From the NCBI RefSeq assembly GCF_000739615.1, contig NZ_BATP01000040.1, positions 1-64,000 of the forward strand: a DNA stretch of 64,000 nt. Reading direction: 5' to 3'. This document shows, piece after piece, positions 1-11,838 of the stretch (the first letter of the stretch is position 1; every line of letters begins with the position of its first letter). This DNA is from Haloferula sp. BvORR071. GTDB lineage: Bacteria; Verrucomicrobiota; Verrucomicrobiia; Verrucomicrobiales; Akkermansiaceae. The notes under the pieces were generated by a model. The model searched no databases. It was not told the origin of the DNA and was given only the letters and a program-made list of their open reading frames with translations. A program made the translations under genes and the position numbers.

Positions 1-494
1 ATGTGGTGGGTATGGCAGGCGCGCGTAGGTGGTCCGGGCAAGGTAGTCCGCACACACCGTGTGCGGACGAAGCAGCCCTCGCGGCTGGTAATAGCAGGTG
101 CCCCCGTGGCGGCTCGATCTGATCGGTCCCTCTAAGGGGTGCGATGATTGCTCCGCGGGCGATCGTGTTTGTCCAAGCTCACCTAGAGCTTATTGGGTTT
201 GGTGGGAATGGCGGGGCGCGGGGAGCCAAGGACGTCGGATGGTGGGCGAGCTTCGGCCGAGGCACGAGGTCTCCATCGGCCACAAGAACTGCTTCGCCGC
301 ACAGGGGCTGTGCGGACCACCTTTTTGCCGACCCGGTGCTAGGGACAGTAAGATTAAGATCGCTGCTCCTCATGGCCGGCGAGCTGCACGCGGCGTCAGC
401 AGAAGATTTCGGGCGGACAGAGTGTCCGCCCTCCGCAGTGGCGTTGGGGTTCTTCGGGGCTGGGCTTGGGAAGGTTGGACTTGAGAGCCCAACG
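1..494. other. unassigned region with two perfect hairpins
   Basis: No convincing gene is visible. The open frames here lack family motifs and a protein-like composition. Two perfect short hairpins stand out: 46-55 pairs with 59-68 (10 bp, 3-nt loop) and 411-419 pairs with 423-431 (9 bp, 3-nt loop). The first 200 bases look like structured RNA, but I could not match them to RNase P RNA, tmRNA, SRP RNA or 6S RNA. The window edge may cut a larger element. Confidence 0.4.
411..431 (-). terminator. hairpin after the methyltransferase gene
   Basis: A perfect 9-bp GC-rich stem (411-419 with 423-431) closed by a 3-nt loop lies about 65 nt beyond the stop of the minus-strand methyltransferase gene. 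The tract after the stem on the minus strand (GAAATCTT) is only weakly T-rich, so this could be a poor intrinsic terminator or another structured element. Confidence 0.35.
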
Positions 495-1145
495 CTACAT
501 CCGCACGGCAATATACGACTTCGGCACAAAGGGCACCAAGTACTCCACCACGATCCGGCAATCCGGGAACAGCTCCGTCATCTCACGGCGTGAGATCAGG
601 CGTGTCCAATCCACCATCTCCTGGATCTCCTCCTTGCCTGCCTTGGCGGCCCAGCCCCTTGGCGTGAAGTATTTGACGAGGAAGGGCCGCCAGCGTCGCG
701 GGAGCCAATGGACAAAAGGTGCCAGGAAGTGGGGCTCGATCGGGCATTCCAATGCCGGCGTCTGGCACCACACGCGTTTTCCCACCCGGCATAACTCCGC
801 CGCGAAGCGCTTTTGGTCCTCCCAGGATCCGACGTGCTCGATCACACTGTTGGAGAAGGCGATGTCGTAGCTTTTATCGGGAAATTCGAGAGCCCGGCCA
901 TCCCCCTCCAAGGGGCGGATATGGTGGCCCGGGAAGTTTGCTGGATCGAAGCTCGTGGCATGCAGGTTCAGGGTGTCGATCCTGCCGACCATCGGTGCAT
1001 GCGCCGTCCAAAAGACCGGGTAGCCGCCGACATCCAGTAGGATGTCCCCCGGTTCCGGCGAAATGTAGCGCTGAAACAAGGCCAGCCGCTTCTTTCGCCA
1101 GACTTTGAAGACCTGCCGATAGATCGTGTAGACCGAGAACGCCAT
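495..1145 (-). CDS. class I SAM-dependent methyltransferase
   Basis: A 216-residue protein with a Methyltransf_11-like core. The glycine-rich SAM motif I is LLDVGGYP (about residues 36-43), an acidic motif follows, and a post-I segment 'DKSYDIAFSNSVIEHV' (about 89-104) is typical of the UbiE/type-11 fold. A basic N-terminus and a C-terminal helix region with W/R-rich patches (HWLPRRWRPF) could contact membrane or a lipid/glycan substrate, but the substrate cannot be told. The ATG start lies 6 nt after the stop of the upstream IscU-type gene, so the two are probably co-transcribed. The motif-I glycine pattern (DVGGYP) is shorter than the usual DxGxGxG. Confidence 0.8.
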   Translation of the reverse strand: MAFSVYTIYRQVFKVWRKKRLALFQRYISPEPGDILLDVGGYPVFWTAHAPMVGRIDTLNLHATSFDPANFPGHHIRPLEGDGRALEFPDKSYDIAFSNSVIEHVGSWEDQKRFAAELCRVGKRVWCQTPALECPIEPHFLAPFVHWLPRRWRPFLVKYFTPRGWAAKAGKEEIQEMVDWTRLISRREMTELFPDCRIVVEYLVPFVPKSYIAVRM

Positions 1146-1151
1146 GCCCGC

Positions 1152-1616
1152 TCAGTCGATTGGCACGATCCGGATCTTCCCCGCGGGCTTCTGCATCTCT
1201 TGGGAGAGAGTGTTGCCGACTGGTGCCGTGGCAGGTGCTGGCGTGGAGGTCTGATCGAGAGCGTTTTTCAGCGCGCCTTCCACCAGCTGGCCGCAGTGGA
1301 TCTTCATCGGCGGCAGGGGGCCGAGGTCGCCGGTGAGCTCGTTGGCGGAGAGTTCGCGGGCTTCCTCGGCGGTTTTGCCTTTGAGGAGTTCGGTGGCCAT
1401 GGAGGCTACGGCGATGGCGGTCTGGCAACCGAAGGATTGGAAGGAGGCGCGGTCGATCACGCGCTTGCCGTCCTTTTCGGTGAACTTGAGCCACATCCGC
1501 AGCATGTCGCCGCAATCGGGCGAGCCGACGGTGCCGACGGCATCGGCATCGGCGAGTTCGCCTTGGTTTTGCGGAGAGGCGAGAGCCTCGCGGACCTTCT
1601 CTTCGAAATCGCTCAC
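1152..1616 (-). CDS. IscU/NifU-N-type iron-sulfur cluster scaffold
   Basis: A protein of about 154 residues in the IscU/SufU/NifU N-terminal family, which assembles [2Fe-2S] and [4Fe-4S] clusters for delivery to apo-proteins in the cytoplasm. The three ligand cysteines appear in family context: SPDCGD (about C35), SFGCQT (about C64) and KIHCGQLV (about C108). The C-terminal 30 residues (TPAPATAPVG onward) are an extra low-complexity tail. I chose the GTG at 1616 ('VSDFEEKVREAL'); the frame stays open to a TTG at 1634. No cysteine desulfurase gene is adjacent. It is followed at 6 nt by the methyltransferase gene. Confidence 0.85.
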   Translation of the reverse strand: MSDFEEKVREALASPQNQGELADADAVGTVGSPDCGDMLRMWLKFTEKDGKRVIDRASFQSFGCQTAIAVASMATELLKGKTAEEARELSANELTGDLGPLPPMKIHCGQLVEGALKNALDQTSTPAPATAPVGNTLSQEMQKPAGKIRIVPID

Positions 1617-1747
1617 GCGGGGACGATGCGGCAAGCCGCCGCGGATTCAAGCGATTCAAGCGCGGGCTTGCCAAGGCGACCCTTGGCAGGGGAGTCTAGC
1701 GCGTCCGACCGCCCCCGCGACACCCGGAGTCCGGTTGGAAGGCTTGC

Positions 1748-3241
1748 ATGCATTTCCTGGGAATTGAAATCGGCCATGCGGCGACCCGTGTGGTGGCGCT
1801 GGATCTGGAAGCCGCGACGGTGTCGGCGGAGGCAGTGGCCGCACACGCTTGGGTGGAAGGCTTGCCGGACGGTTACCGTGAGCAAGATCCCTCCTCGTGG
1901 ATCGCTGCGGCGGATCAGGCGATGCGCCAATGCCTTGATGGGCTCGGTTCGCATCGCGGCGCGGTTGCTGGAATCGGGATCACCTCGCCGACTGGCGGAA
2001 TGGTGGTGCTGGACGAGAACAACCGCATCGTGCGTCCGGCGAAGCTGGGGATCGACCGCTCGGCGCAACGCCAGGCGGATGAGATCGCGCGAGCCTTTGG
2101 CGGTGCACCGGGCTTGATTGAGCTGTGCGGGAATCCGGTATCGGCCGGTTCGCTGGCGGCACAGTGCCTGTGGCTGAAGCAGCACGAGCCTTATCATTTC
2201 CAACGCACGGCGCGGCTGATGACGCCGCAGGATTTCATCGGCTACTGGCTGACCGGCGAGGCTGGGATCGAGGCGGGATCGGCGGCGACGACGGGGCTTT
2301 TCAATGTGCCGCAGCGGCGCTGGAGCGCGGAGCTGATGGAGTTCATCGATGGGCGGCTTTTCGACATGCTGCCGCCGGGGATCTCGCCGGCGCAACCGCG
2401 TGGCTTGCTGCGCCCGGCGTTGTGCAAGGCGTGGGGGCTGCCGGAGGGCGTGATCGTGGCACCGGGATCCGGTGCTGCGGCGCTGGCGGCACTGGCCGTC
2501 GGGGCGGCATCGGATGGCGCGGTAGTGGCGGATCTCTCGGCGGACGGCTCGCTGGCCGCGATCTCGGATCAACCGGCGGTGGATTTCCGCGGTGAGGCGG
2601 CGACGCTCTGCGATTCCTCGGGGCGCTGGCTGGCGCGGCTGGGGATGTCGAACGCGGTGGCGGCGCTCGAGCTGGTGCGTCGGCACTACGGCTGGTCCGG
2701 TGCAGAGTTCGAGCGGGCGCTGGAGGCCACGGCTGCGGGCGCAAATGGTCTCCTATTCCTGCCGTACTTGCGAGGAGAGGTGACGCCGCGGCTGCCGGAT
2801 GCGAGTGGCGTGCTGCATGGTGTGACGCTGGATAATTTCACGCCGGGGAATCTGGCCCGTGCGGCGGCGGAAGGGCTGGCGCTGGGCTTTGGCTATGCTT
2901 TCAGTCGCTTGCGCGATCTCGGCTTTGAACCCGCGGGTGTGCGTGTGGCGCGTGATGCGGGACCAGCTTTCCAACAGCTCTTGGCGGATGTCTTCGGCGT
3001 GCCGGTGGTAGCGGTCGCGGGCAGTGGCGGGCCTTTGCTGGGCGCGGCGATGCAAGCGGCGGTGGTGTATTTCCGCCTGAACGGCGAATCCTTGGGCTTC
3101 GATGAGATTGCGGGCTACATTGTGACGGTGGATGATTCCACGCGGCGCGATCCGGATCCGCAGCGGCACGAGTTTTACGAGAGCCTGCTGGCTCGGCAGC
3201 AGTACTTGGTGGAGACCTTGCACGCGGGAGGTTTCCTGTAA
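1748..3241 (+). CDS. FGGY-family carbohydrate kinase-like protein, catalytic motifs degenerate
   Basis: A 497-residue protein with the length and fold order of xylulokinase-type FGGY kinases; the region KAWGLPEG...GSGAAALAALAVG aligns with the XylB segment around its catalytic base. The expected active-site signatures are altered. The N-terminal phosphate loop reads GIEIGHAATR where XylB has GIDLGTSG (Asp6 to Glu). The catalytic-base motif GGGDNAAG reads GSGAAALA (Asp to Ala). The GTSG loop reads SADGS. The adenine-binding GGGA motif reads ARDAGP. The WxDxR-like segment survives as GIDRSAQ. By family knowledge such a protein should have little or no kinase activity, so it may be a pseudokinase or have another job. 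It heads a plus-strand run with the acyltransferase (8 nt gap) and folD. Confidence 0.75.
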   Translation: MHFLGIEIGHAATRVVALDLEAATVSAEAVAAHAWVEGLPDGYREQDPSSWIAAADQAMRQCLDGLGSHRGAVAGIGITSPTGGMVVLDENNRIVRPAKLGIDRSAQRQADEIARAFGGAPGLIELCGNPVSAGSLAAQCLWLKQHEPYHFQRTARLMTPQDFIGYWLTGEAGIEAGSAATTGLFNVPQRRWSAELMEFIDGRLFDMLPPGISPAQPRGLLRPALCKAWGLPEGVIVAPGSGAAALAALAVGAASDGAVVADLSADGSLAAISDQPAVDFRGEAATLCDSSGRWLARLGMSNAVAALELVRRHYGWSGAEFERALEATAAGANGLLFLPYLRGEVTPRLPDASGVLHGVTLDNFTPGNLARAAAEGLALGFGYAFSRLRDLGFEPAGVRVARDAGPAFQQLLADVFGVPVVAVAGSGGPLLGAAMQAAVVYFRLNGESLGFDEIAGYIVTVDDSTRRDPDPQRHEFYESLLARQQYLVETLHAGGFL

Positions 3242-3249
3242 GAGAGATC

Positions 3250-3939
3250 ATGGCGGGCGATCGGAGTGAGATCCGCGAGAGCGGAAAGGCGAGTTTTCTC
3301 GGCAAGCTGGCGGGCCGGCTCATGCAGCTGTGGTGCTTCACGTTGCGGTTTGAGATTGAGGACCGTTGTGGAATCACGCGGCCAGGAGCCTTCCCGGGGC
3401 CGGTGATTTATTGCCTGTGGCACAACCGGATTTTCACGGTGCCGGCGGCGTGGAAGCGTGCCTGCGGCAAGGACCGGCGGGCGGTGGTATTGACCAGCGC
3501 GAGCCATGATGGTGCGACCTTGGCGAAGGCGATCGGTGTTTTCGGGATCGGCTCGGTGCGCGGTTCTTCCTCGCGTCGCGGGGTGGCGGCGTTGGTGGGC
3601 ATGCGCAAGGCGCTGCGGGAGGGTCTGGACGTGTGCGTCACGCCCGATGGGCCGCGCGGGCCGCGCTATGTGCTCCAAGGCGGGATGGTGAAGCTGGCGG
3701 AGGCCAGTGCTGCGCCGGTGATCCCGATCCACGTGGAGTATCCGAATTGCTGGCGGCTCAAGACTTGGGACCGGTTTGCGATTCCGAAGCCCTGCAGCAC
3801 CGTGCGCGTTATTTTCGACGAGGCGCTTGCGGTGCCGGACGGGCTCCCGGAAGATGAATTCGAAAGCTGGCGCCGCCGCATCGAGGTCTTGATGCGGCAG
3901 GGGACCGGTGAAACCTTTTCCGACGACGAAGTACGATGA
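3250..3939 (+). CDS. DUF374 lysophospholipid acyltransferase-family protein
   Basis: A 229-residue protein of the DUF374 branch of glycerophospholipid acyltransferases, likely acting on lipid or lipid A-type acceptors at the inner membrane. Visible motifs are CLWHNRIF (about residues 57-64, with the catalytic-type His), SASHDG (about 81-86), [10 protein letters not shown] (about 98-107), and the family signature [10 protein letters not shown] (about 129-138). The N-terminal stretch [15 protein letters not shown] could associate with membrane. The exact substrate is unknown. The stop codon overlaps the folD start as ATGA (4 nt), indicating translational coupling, and the gene starts 8 nt after the FGGY-fold gene. 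Confidence 0.8.
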   Translation: MAGDRSEIRESGKASFLGKLAGRLMQLWCFTLRFEIEDRCGITRPGAFPGPVIYCLWHNRIFTVPAAWKRACGKDRRAVVLTSASHDGATLAKAIGVFGIGSVRGSSSRRGVAALVGMRKALREGLDVCVTPDGPRGPRYVLQGGMVKLAEASAAPVIPIHVEYPNCWRLKTWDRFAIPKPCSTVRVIFDEALAVPDGLPEDEFESWRRRIEVLMRQGTGETFSDDEVR

Positions 3940-4808
3940 GTTCCGTAATTGATGGCAAGGCAGTGGCTGCGGCAGTGCTGGAAGAGTGCCGCGCCGAAAC
4001 GGCAGAGCTGAAAGCCAAGGGCATCACGCCCGGGCTGGCAGTGGTGTTGGTCGGTGATGATCCGGCTTCGCACGTCTATGTGAGCTCGAAGGTGAAGACC
4101 TGCGGCGAGCTGGGCCTGCACTCGCGGAAGATCGTGCTGCCCGCTGCGACGACTCAGGAGGAGCTGCTGGCCGTGGTGCGTGAACTGAATGCGGATCCCG
4201 CGATCCATGGCATCCTGGTCCAGAGCCCGCCGCCGAAGCACATCAACGAGGAAGAGGTGGTGCGTGCGCTCGATCCACGCAAGGACGTGGATGGCTTCCA
4301 TCCGGAGAACGTCGCCAAGCTTGCACTGGAAGATCCCACCGGCTTCGTGCCCTGCACTCCGGCGGGCTGCATGCGCTTGCTCGCTGCTGCCGGGGTGAAG
4401 ACCGCAGGCGCGGAAGCGGTGGTGATTGGCCGCAGCATGATCGTCGGCAAGCCGATGGCCCTGCTGCTGATGGCGAAGGGTTCCGATGCGACGGTCACCG
4501 TGGCGCACTCGCGCAGCAAGGATTTGCCGGGGATTTGCCGACGTGCCGATATCATCGTCGCGGCCGTGGGTCGACCAGAGATGGTGAAGGCGGATTGGGT
4601 GAAGGAAGGCGCGGTGGTGATCGATGTGGGCATCAACCGCGTCGATGATCCTTCATCGAAGAAGGGCTACCGCCTGGTGGGTGATGTGGCCTACGATGAG
4701 GTTGCGCCCAAGTGCTCCGCAATCACACCGGTGCCGGGTGGCGTGGGGCCAATGACGATTGCGCTGCTGATCAAGAACACGCTGCAGGCGGCGCGGCAGT
4801 TGGGCTGA
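3936..4808 (+). CDS. folD: methylenetetrahydrofolate dehydrogenase / methenyltetrahydrofolate cyclohydrolase
   Basis: A 290-residue, full-length FolD, the cytoplasmic bifunctional enzyme that interconverts 5,10-methylene-, 5,10-methenyl- and 10-formyl-tetrahydrofolate with NADP. Seen motifs: [13 protein letters not shown], which holds the catalytic Tyr and Lys (about residues 45-57); the signature VQSPPPKHI (about 91-99, where most FolDs have QLPLP) followed by [13 protein letters not shown]; the nucleotide-binding [11 protein letters not shown] (about 162-172); and the C-terminal [11 protein letters not shown]. The start overlaps the preceding stop (ATGA), and a small unknown gene starts 4 nt after the stop. 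Confidence 0.97.
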   Translation: MSSVIDGKAVAAAVLEECRAETAELKAKGITPGLAVVLVGDDPASHVYVSSKVKTCGELGLHSRKIVLPAATTQEELLAVVRELNADPAIHGILVQSPPPKHINEEEVVRALDPRKDVDGFHPENVAKLALEDPTGFVPCTPAGCMRLLAAAGVKTAGAEAVVIGRSMIVGKPMALLLMAKGSDATVTVAHSRSKDLPGICRRADIIVAAVGRPEMVKADWVKEGAVVIDVGINRVDDPSSKKGYRLVGDVAYDEVAPKCSAITPVPGGVGPMTIALLIKNTLQAARQLG

Positions 4809-4812
4809 ACGG

Positions 4813-5298
4813 ATGCTAATTCTGACCGACGAGGAGATTGCGCGTTGGCTCGAGCAGCACTCGATCCAGGCGAATCCCTACTCAAGGAACTACCATCTTT
4901 TTGGGGGGGGTTACCAGCAGCGCCCGATCCCGGAGAGCGGGAGCCGGGTGGCTTTCTCGGAGAGCTTGATCCGGGCCGAAGCTGGGTTTTCGTCCGCGCT
5001 TTTGCACTTCACCGATTGGTCCGGCTACCGGCCGGAGGACATGGCGGCCATCTGCGCGATCCGGGCCGAGCAAGGAGAGCAGCGCTGGCTAATTGAGGCA
5101 CCGGGGCATCTATTCGTCCGCGACCAAGCGGATGAGTTGATCCGGATGTTCGGTCTCGCGATGGAGTTTGGATGGACGGCCTATCTCTACTTCGAGACAG
5201 AACTGACTTACCTCGCCTGGGAGGGCGAGTTGCTCGATGAATGGAGGATCGCGCCGGGTCAGCGGGGCTTCAGCGTCCCACCGGACGAAACGCCTTAG
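4813..5298 (+). CDS. hypothetical protein with a T5G8 homopolymer
   Basis: A 161-residue soluble, acidic protein that I do not recognise. It has no signal peptide or membrane segment, and is rich in aromatic and acidic residues toward the C-terminus (MEFGWTAYLYFETEL). It begins 4 nt after folD and is probably in the same transcript. Near the N-terminus (about residues 29-33) the reading frame crosses an uninterrupted T5-G8 tract, so a one-base slip would truncate the protein. Its stop codon overlaps the stop of the convergent gene at 5295-5651. It could be a small immunity- or SMI1-like protein, but nothing specific supports that. Confidence 0.7.
   Translation: MLILTDEEIARWLEQHSIQANPYSRNYHLFGGGYQQRPIPESGSRVAFSESLIRAEAGFSSALLHFTDWSGYRPEDMAAICAIRAEQGEQRWLIEAPGHLFVRDQADELIRMFGLAMEFGWTAYLYFETELTYLAWEGELLDEWRIAPGQRGFSVPPDETP
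4898..4910 (+). repeat. T5-G8 homopolymer inside a coding region
   Basis: Five T followed by eight G lie in the 5' part of the small gene after folD. Runs of this length are prone to replication slippage and to sequencing error. In the present form the frame is intact across the tract. Confidence 0.8.
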
Positions 5299-5651
5299 AC
5301 CGGCGGATCGCCAAGGATCCACTTCGCGCGCTTCGGGTTCGGGTGCGGGCGCAGGGTGGCGAAGTCGTCGATGAGGCCGGCGCGGGGGAAGTGGGGCTCA
5401 GCGGACTCGCCCTTGGGGAGCTCGATGTTGATCTCCAGCTTGTAGAGGTCATCCTCGCCGCGGAAGGCGCTGAGTTTGCCGAGGAAGCCTTTGCCGTCGA
5501 AGGTCTCATATTCGACCATCGAGCCGGGCAGGTCTTGGAAGGACTTCACGCCCTTCGGAAGGGGGATCCAGTCGTCGTCCAGGATGTCTTCGACCTCTTG
5601 CTCTTCGTCTTGCACGCGAGCCAGCTTGGCGGTCAGCGGGGATGGCGTCAA
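5295..5651 (-). CDS. hypothetical protein, small acidic
   Basis: A 118-residue protein I do not recognise. It has an acidic N-terminal segment (DEEQEVEDILDDDW) and then a beta-rich core with no signal peptide, cysteines or membrane segment. The longest frame opens with TTG at 5651; a GTG at 5615 ('MQDEEQEVED') is an equally plausible start, since neither has a clear ribosome-binding site. The stop overlaps the stop of the convergent plus-strand gene by 4 nt. The codon pattern and acidic composition suggest a real gene, but no function can be given. Confidence 0.6.
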   Translation of the reverse strand: MTPSPLTAKLARVQDEEQEVEDILDDDWIPLPKGVKSFQDLPGSMVEYETFDGKGFLGKLSAFRGEDDLYKLEINIELPKGESAEPHFPRAGLIDDFATLRPHPNPKRAKWILGDPPV

Positions 5652-5684
5652 TGAAGGCGCGTTAGCTTTCGTAAGCCGGGTGCC

Positions 5685-6653
5685 TTACTTGGCTTTGGCG
5701 GGCCAGAGGATGCGGTTCGGTTCCTCGGCGTCGGGGAAGAAGGCGTTCTGGAGTTTGCAGGTGATTTCGCGGCCATCTTCGGAAGCGGAGACGTGCACCA
5801 GATTTGGCGAGATCGGGGCGTCCAAGCCGTCCGAGCGCTTCATCTCCTGGCGGATGAAGTTGGCCGAGACCTTAGTCAGCGGAGCGGGGGCGCCATTGAA
5901 GCGGAGATTCGAGAATTTCACCTCGAGCGGCGGCAGGGAGGCGATGTCCGGCGGAGTATGGAGTTTTTCGGTGGAGTAGAACTCCATGAAGGCGGCGTTT
6001 TTGCCGTTGTGGACCATTTTGTCCCCGGGGAAGCGCAGGGCGTTCACGAAGATGTCCTTGCCGGTGCTGTGTTCGTGCACGAAGGCGCCGACCCAAGTGA
6101 AGGGCTTGCCGTCCTTCAGCTCGGTGTCCATGGCCCGCAGCGAGAAGGTGTACTTGCCAGCCGTCCACGCGTAGGGCCGGCGGCCGGAGACGAAATCGCC
6201 TTCATAGCCCGCGGCCTCGACGAAGCCTCCCGGTGTGGCGCGAACGTCGCCGATCGAGAGGTCCTTGTGATCGCTCCAGCGGGAGAAAATGAAGCCGTGC
6301 CCGCCATGCAAGCGCTTGTGATCGGAGGGATTCATCGCGTCCCAGCCGTTGCAGTTGCTCTGGATCCCGCCGTAGATGGAGGAGTCGTTGATCTTCCCGA
6401 AGAAGGGGGAGATGTAGAGGTTGTATTTGTCCCCCGGCATGTCCGTGGAGATGTCGATATCCACGGAGAATTCGGTGAAATCTTGGACCGCTCCCGGGGT
6501 GTCCCACCAGATGTTCACCATGTGCCATGGCAGCTTCGGAAGCTTGGCGGGCGCTTGGGTCGGTGCGGGTGTCGGAGTTTCCGTGCTTTCGTCCGCTCCG
6601 TGGGCAAGCGTCATCGAGAGGAGGGTGGCTGCCAGCAGGGATCGGATTTTCAT
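5685..6653 (-). CDS. secreted protein, DUF3472-like
   Basis: A protein of about 322 residues with a clear Sec signal peptide (MKIRSLLAATLLSMTLAHGA, cut near residue 20) followed by a Pro/Thr-rich linker. The core (PGDKYNLYISPFFGK...SSIYGGIQSN...GFIFSRWSD) resembles the DUF3472 type of extracellular beta-sandwich domain found in Bacteroidetes and Verrucomicrobia; this is recognition by pattern only. The longest frame reaches 6686, but the ATG at 6653 puts the signal peptide at the N-terminus and is preferred. It lies between the small unknown gene and the groEL terminator, transcribed in the same direction as groEL but separated from it by that terminator. Confidence 0.75.
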   Translation of the reverse strand: MKIRSLLAATLLSMTLAHGADESTETPTPAPTQAPAKLPKLPWHMVNIWWDTPGAVQDFTEFSVDIDISTDMPGDKYNLYISPFFGKINDSSIYGGIQSNCNGWDAMNPSDHKRLHGGHGFIFSRWSDHKDLSIGDVRATPGGFVEAAGYEGDFVSGRRPYAWTAGKYTFSLRAMDTELKDGKPFTWVGAFVHEHSTGKDIFVNALRFPGDKMVHNGKNAAFMEFYSTEKLHTPPDIASLPPLEVKFSNLRFNGAPAPLTKVSANFIRQEMKRSDGLDAPISPNLVHVSASEDGREITCKLQNAFFPDAEEPNRILWPAKAK

Positions 6654-6782
6654 GAGCAGTGGTGTGAGATTGGTCGATCTACACACTTTCGGGAATGATT
6701 TTTGCGGTGATCTGCTCGATATTGGAGTTTTTGACCGCGCGAAATGAACTTCGCGCCAGATCGGTCAAGAGCGCGACAAAGA

Positions 6783-6813
6783 AAGGCCGGACGGTTTCCC
6801 GTCCGGCCTTCTT
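6783..6813 (-). terminator. intrinsic terminator of the groESL transcript
   Basis: A perfect stem of about 12 bp (6783-6794 with 6799-6810) with a short loop sits about 30 nt after the groEL stop. Read on the minus strand it is followed by TTTCTTTG, a usable U-rich tail. Confidence 0.8.
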
Positions 6814-6841
6814 GGTAATTTGTCGATGATGACGGGGACTC

Positions 6842-8500
<1,659 letters not shown>

Positions 8501-8509
8501 TTAGAGGAT

Positions 8510-8800
8510 TCAGGCGACGATGCCGAGGATGTCGGACTCGGAAATGATGAGCACCTCCTGGCCGTCGACCTTCACTTCGGTGCCGCCGTACTTGGAGATG
8601 AGGACCTTGTCGCCCACCTTCACGGTGAATTCGATGGTCTTGCCATCTTCATCCTTGCCGCCGGTGCCGAGGCTGAGGACTTCGGCTTCCTGGGGCTTCT
8701 CCTTGGCGGTGTCCGGGAGCACGATGCCGCCGGCGCTGACAGCTTCGGCGTCGAGGCGCTTCACGAGCACGCGTTGACCGAGTGGTTTGATGCTGGCCAT
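8510..8800 (-). CDS. groES: co-chaperonin GroES
   Basis: A 96-residue GroES that caps the GroEL chamber as a heptamer. The N-terminus ([16 protein letters not shown]), the mobile loop (about residues 17-33, [16 protein letters not shown]) and the core [32 protein letters not shown] are typical. It precedes groEL by 36 nt. Upstream lies a nearly pure C/A leader (8801-8836) without a Shine-Dalgarno sequence. No CIRCE inverted repeat (TTAGCACTC-N9-GAGTGCTAA) is present in the 98 nt between it and the next gene. Confidence 0.97.
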   Translation of the reverse strand: MASIKPLGQRVLVKRLDAEAVSAGGIVLPDTAKEKPQEAEVLSLGTGGKDEDGKTIEFTVKVGDKVLISKYGGTEVKVDGQEVLIISESDILGIVA

Positions 8801-8836
8801 GTGGTTGGTTGGTTTGGTTTGCGTTTGGTTGGTTGA
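8801..8836 (-). promoter_or_regulatory. C/A-only groES leader without Shine-Dalgarno
   Basis: On the minus strand the 36 nt before the groES ATG consist almost solely of C and A in repeated AACC/AAACC units, with a single G. The tract therefore cannot form stable structure and offers no anti-Shine-Dalgarno match. It probably acts as an unstructured ribosome-entry leader; that role is inference. Confidence 0.5.
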
Positions 8837-8898
8837 GAAACCGGGGCCGCTTGGGGACGGCCGCGGAAAGTGTGAGAAAGACTCAAAAAATCAAGACC

Positions 8899-9402
8899 TT
8901 AGAACGAGCTCGTCCGTTGGTAGGACTTGCCGTGCTGCATGGTGATTTCCACCAGCTCCGCGAGTGAGCGGATCGAGGTTTCCGTGGCGATCTTCGGGAA
9001 ATGCGGGCCGAGCAAGCCGAGCACGCGCATCTCGATGATGTCGTCCAAGTCCACCTTGTCGCCCTCGGCGACAGCGTCGCGGACCTCTTCCAAGGTCGCC
9101 ACGCGGCGGTTGGAAAATTTGGCCCGCAGGGCGGACTTCGCGACGCCCAGAAGGCGCCGCGCTTCGCCGATTGCATTGCGCAGCGGAATGCCGGGCTCGC
9201 CGTAGAGCGATTGGTCGACGATCCGCTGGGCGATCCAAGGAGTCTCGTCGGGGAAAACGACGAGATACTCCCGGATCATGGAATTGCCTTGATAGCCTTC
9301 ACCTTCGTGCTGGCAGGCACCGATGAGGAGGACGTGACCACCGAGGTGGTCGATCCATCCGGTGCGGAAGCACACGGCCGCCGAGTCGTTTGGGGTACTC
9401 AT
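8899..9402 (-). CDS. hypothetical protein between dnaK and groES
   Basis: A 167-residue soluble protein I do not recognise. It has no signal peptide or membrane span. The C-terminal two thirds (about residues 70-150) are mainly helical with alternating charged and hydrophobic residues; a Tyr/Trp-rich segment lies at about 43-65. It sits between dnaK (48 nt gap) and groES (98 nt gap) on the same strand with no terminator on either side, so it may be read with the chaperones. The position suggests a role in stress or chaperone function, but nothing in the sequence resembles GrpE, DnaJ or a small heat-shock protein. Confidence 0.75.
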   Translation of the reverse strand: MSTPNDSAAVCFRTGWIDHLGGHVLLIGACQHEGEGYQGNSMIREYLVVFPDETPWIAQRIVDQSLYGEPGIPLRNAIGEARRLLGVAKSALRAKFSNRRVATLEEVRDAVAEGDKVDLDDIIEMRVLGLLGPHFPKIATETSIRSLAELVEITMQHGKSYQRTSSF

Positions 9403-9450
9403 TGCTGCTATCGCGCGAGGTGAAGGCTGGAACGGCTTCTTGTCGGACGA

Positions 9451-11739
<2,289 letters not shown>

Positions 11740-11826
11740 GGGCAGGTGTCAGAGTGGTCGAATGAGCACGCTTGGAAAGCGTGTGTGCTAGCAATAGTAC
11801 CGAGGGTTCGAATCCCTCCCTGTCCG
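11740..11826 (+). tRNA. tRNA-Ser (anticodon GGA)
   Basis: An 87-nt cloverleaf with the long variable arm typical of serine tRNA. The acceptor stem pairs 11740-11746 with 11819-11825, including one G-U. The anticodon stem 11767-11771/11779-11783 encloses the loop TTGGAAA with anticodon GGA at 11774-11776, reading UCC and UCU. The T-arm contains GGTTCGAATCC. The discriminator base is G11826 and no CCA is encoded. Confidence 0.95.
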
Positions 11827-11838
11827 CGGGAAGATTAT

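Noticed and set aside
60-110. CGCGGCTGGTAATAG resembles a conserved stretch of RNase P RNA, and GAAGCAGCC resembles the SRP RNA domain IV strand.
   Set aside because: The other conserved RNase P blocks (GGAGCAAGGCCAAA, ACAGAACCCGGCTTA) are missing downstream, and the SRP tetraloop helix is replaced by a long unrelated hairpin.
8838-8898. A CIRCE-type HrcA operator before groES.
   Set aside because: No TTAGCACTC-N9-GAGTGCTAA or close variant is present.
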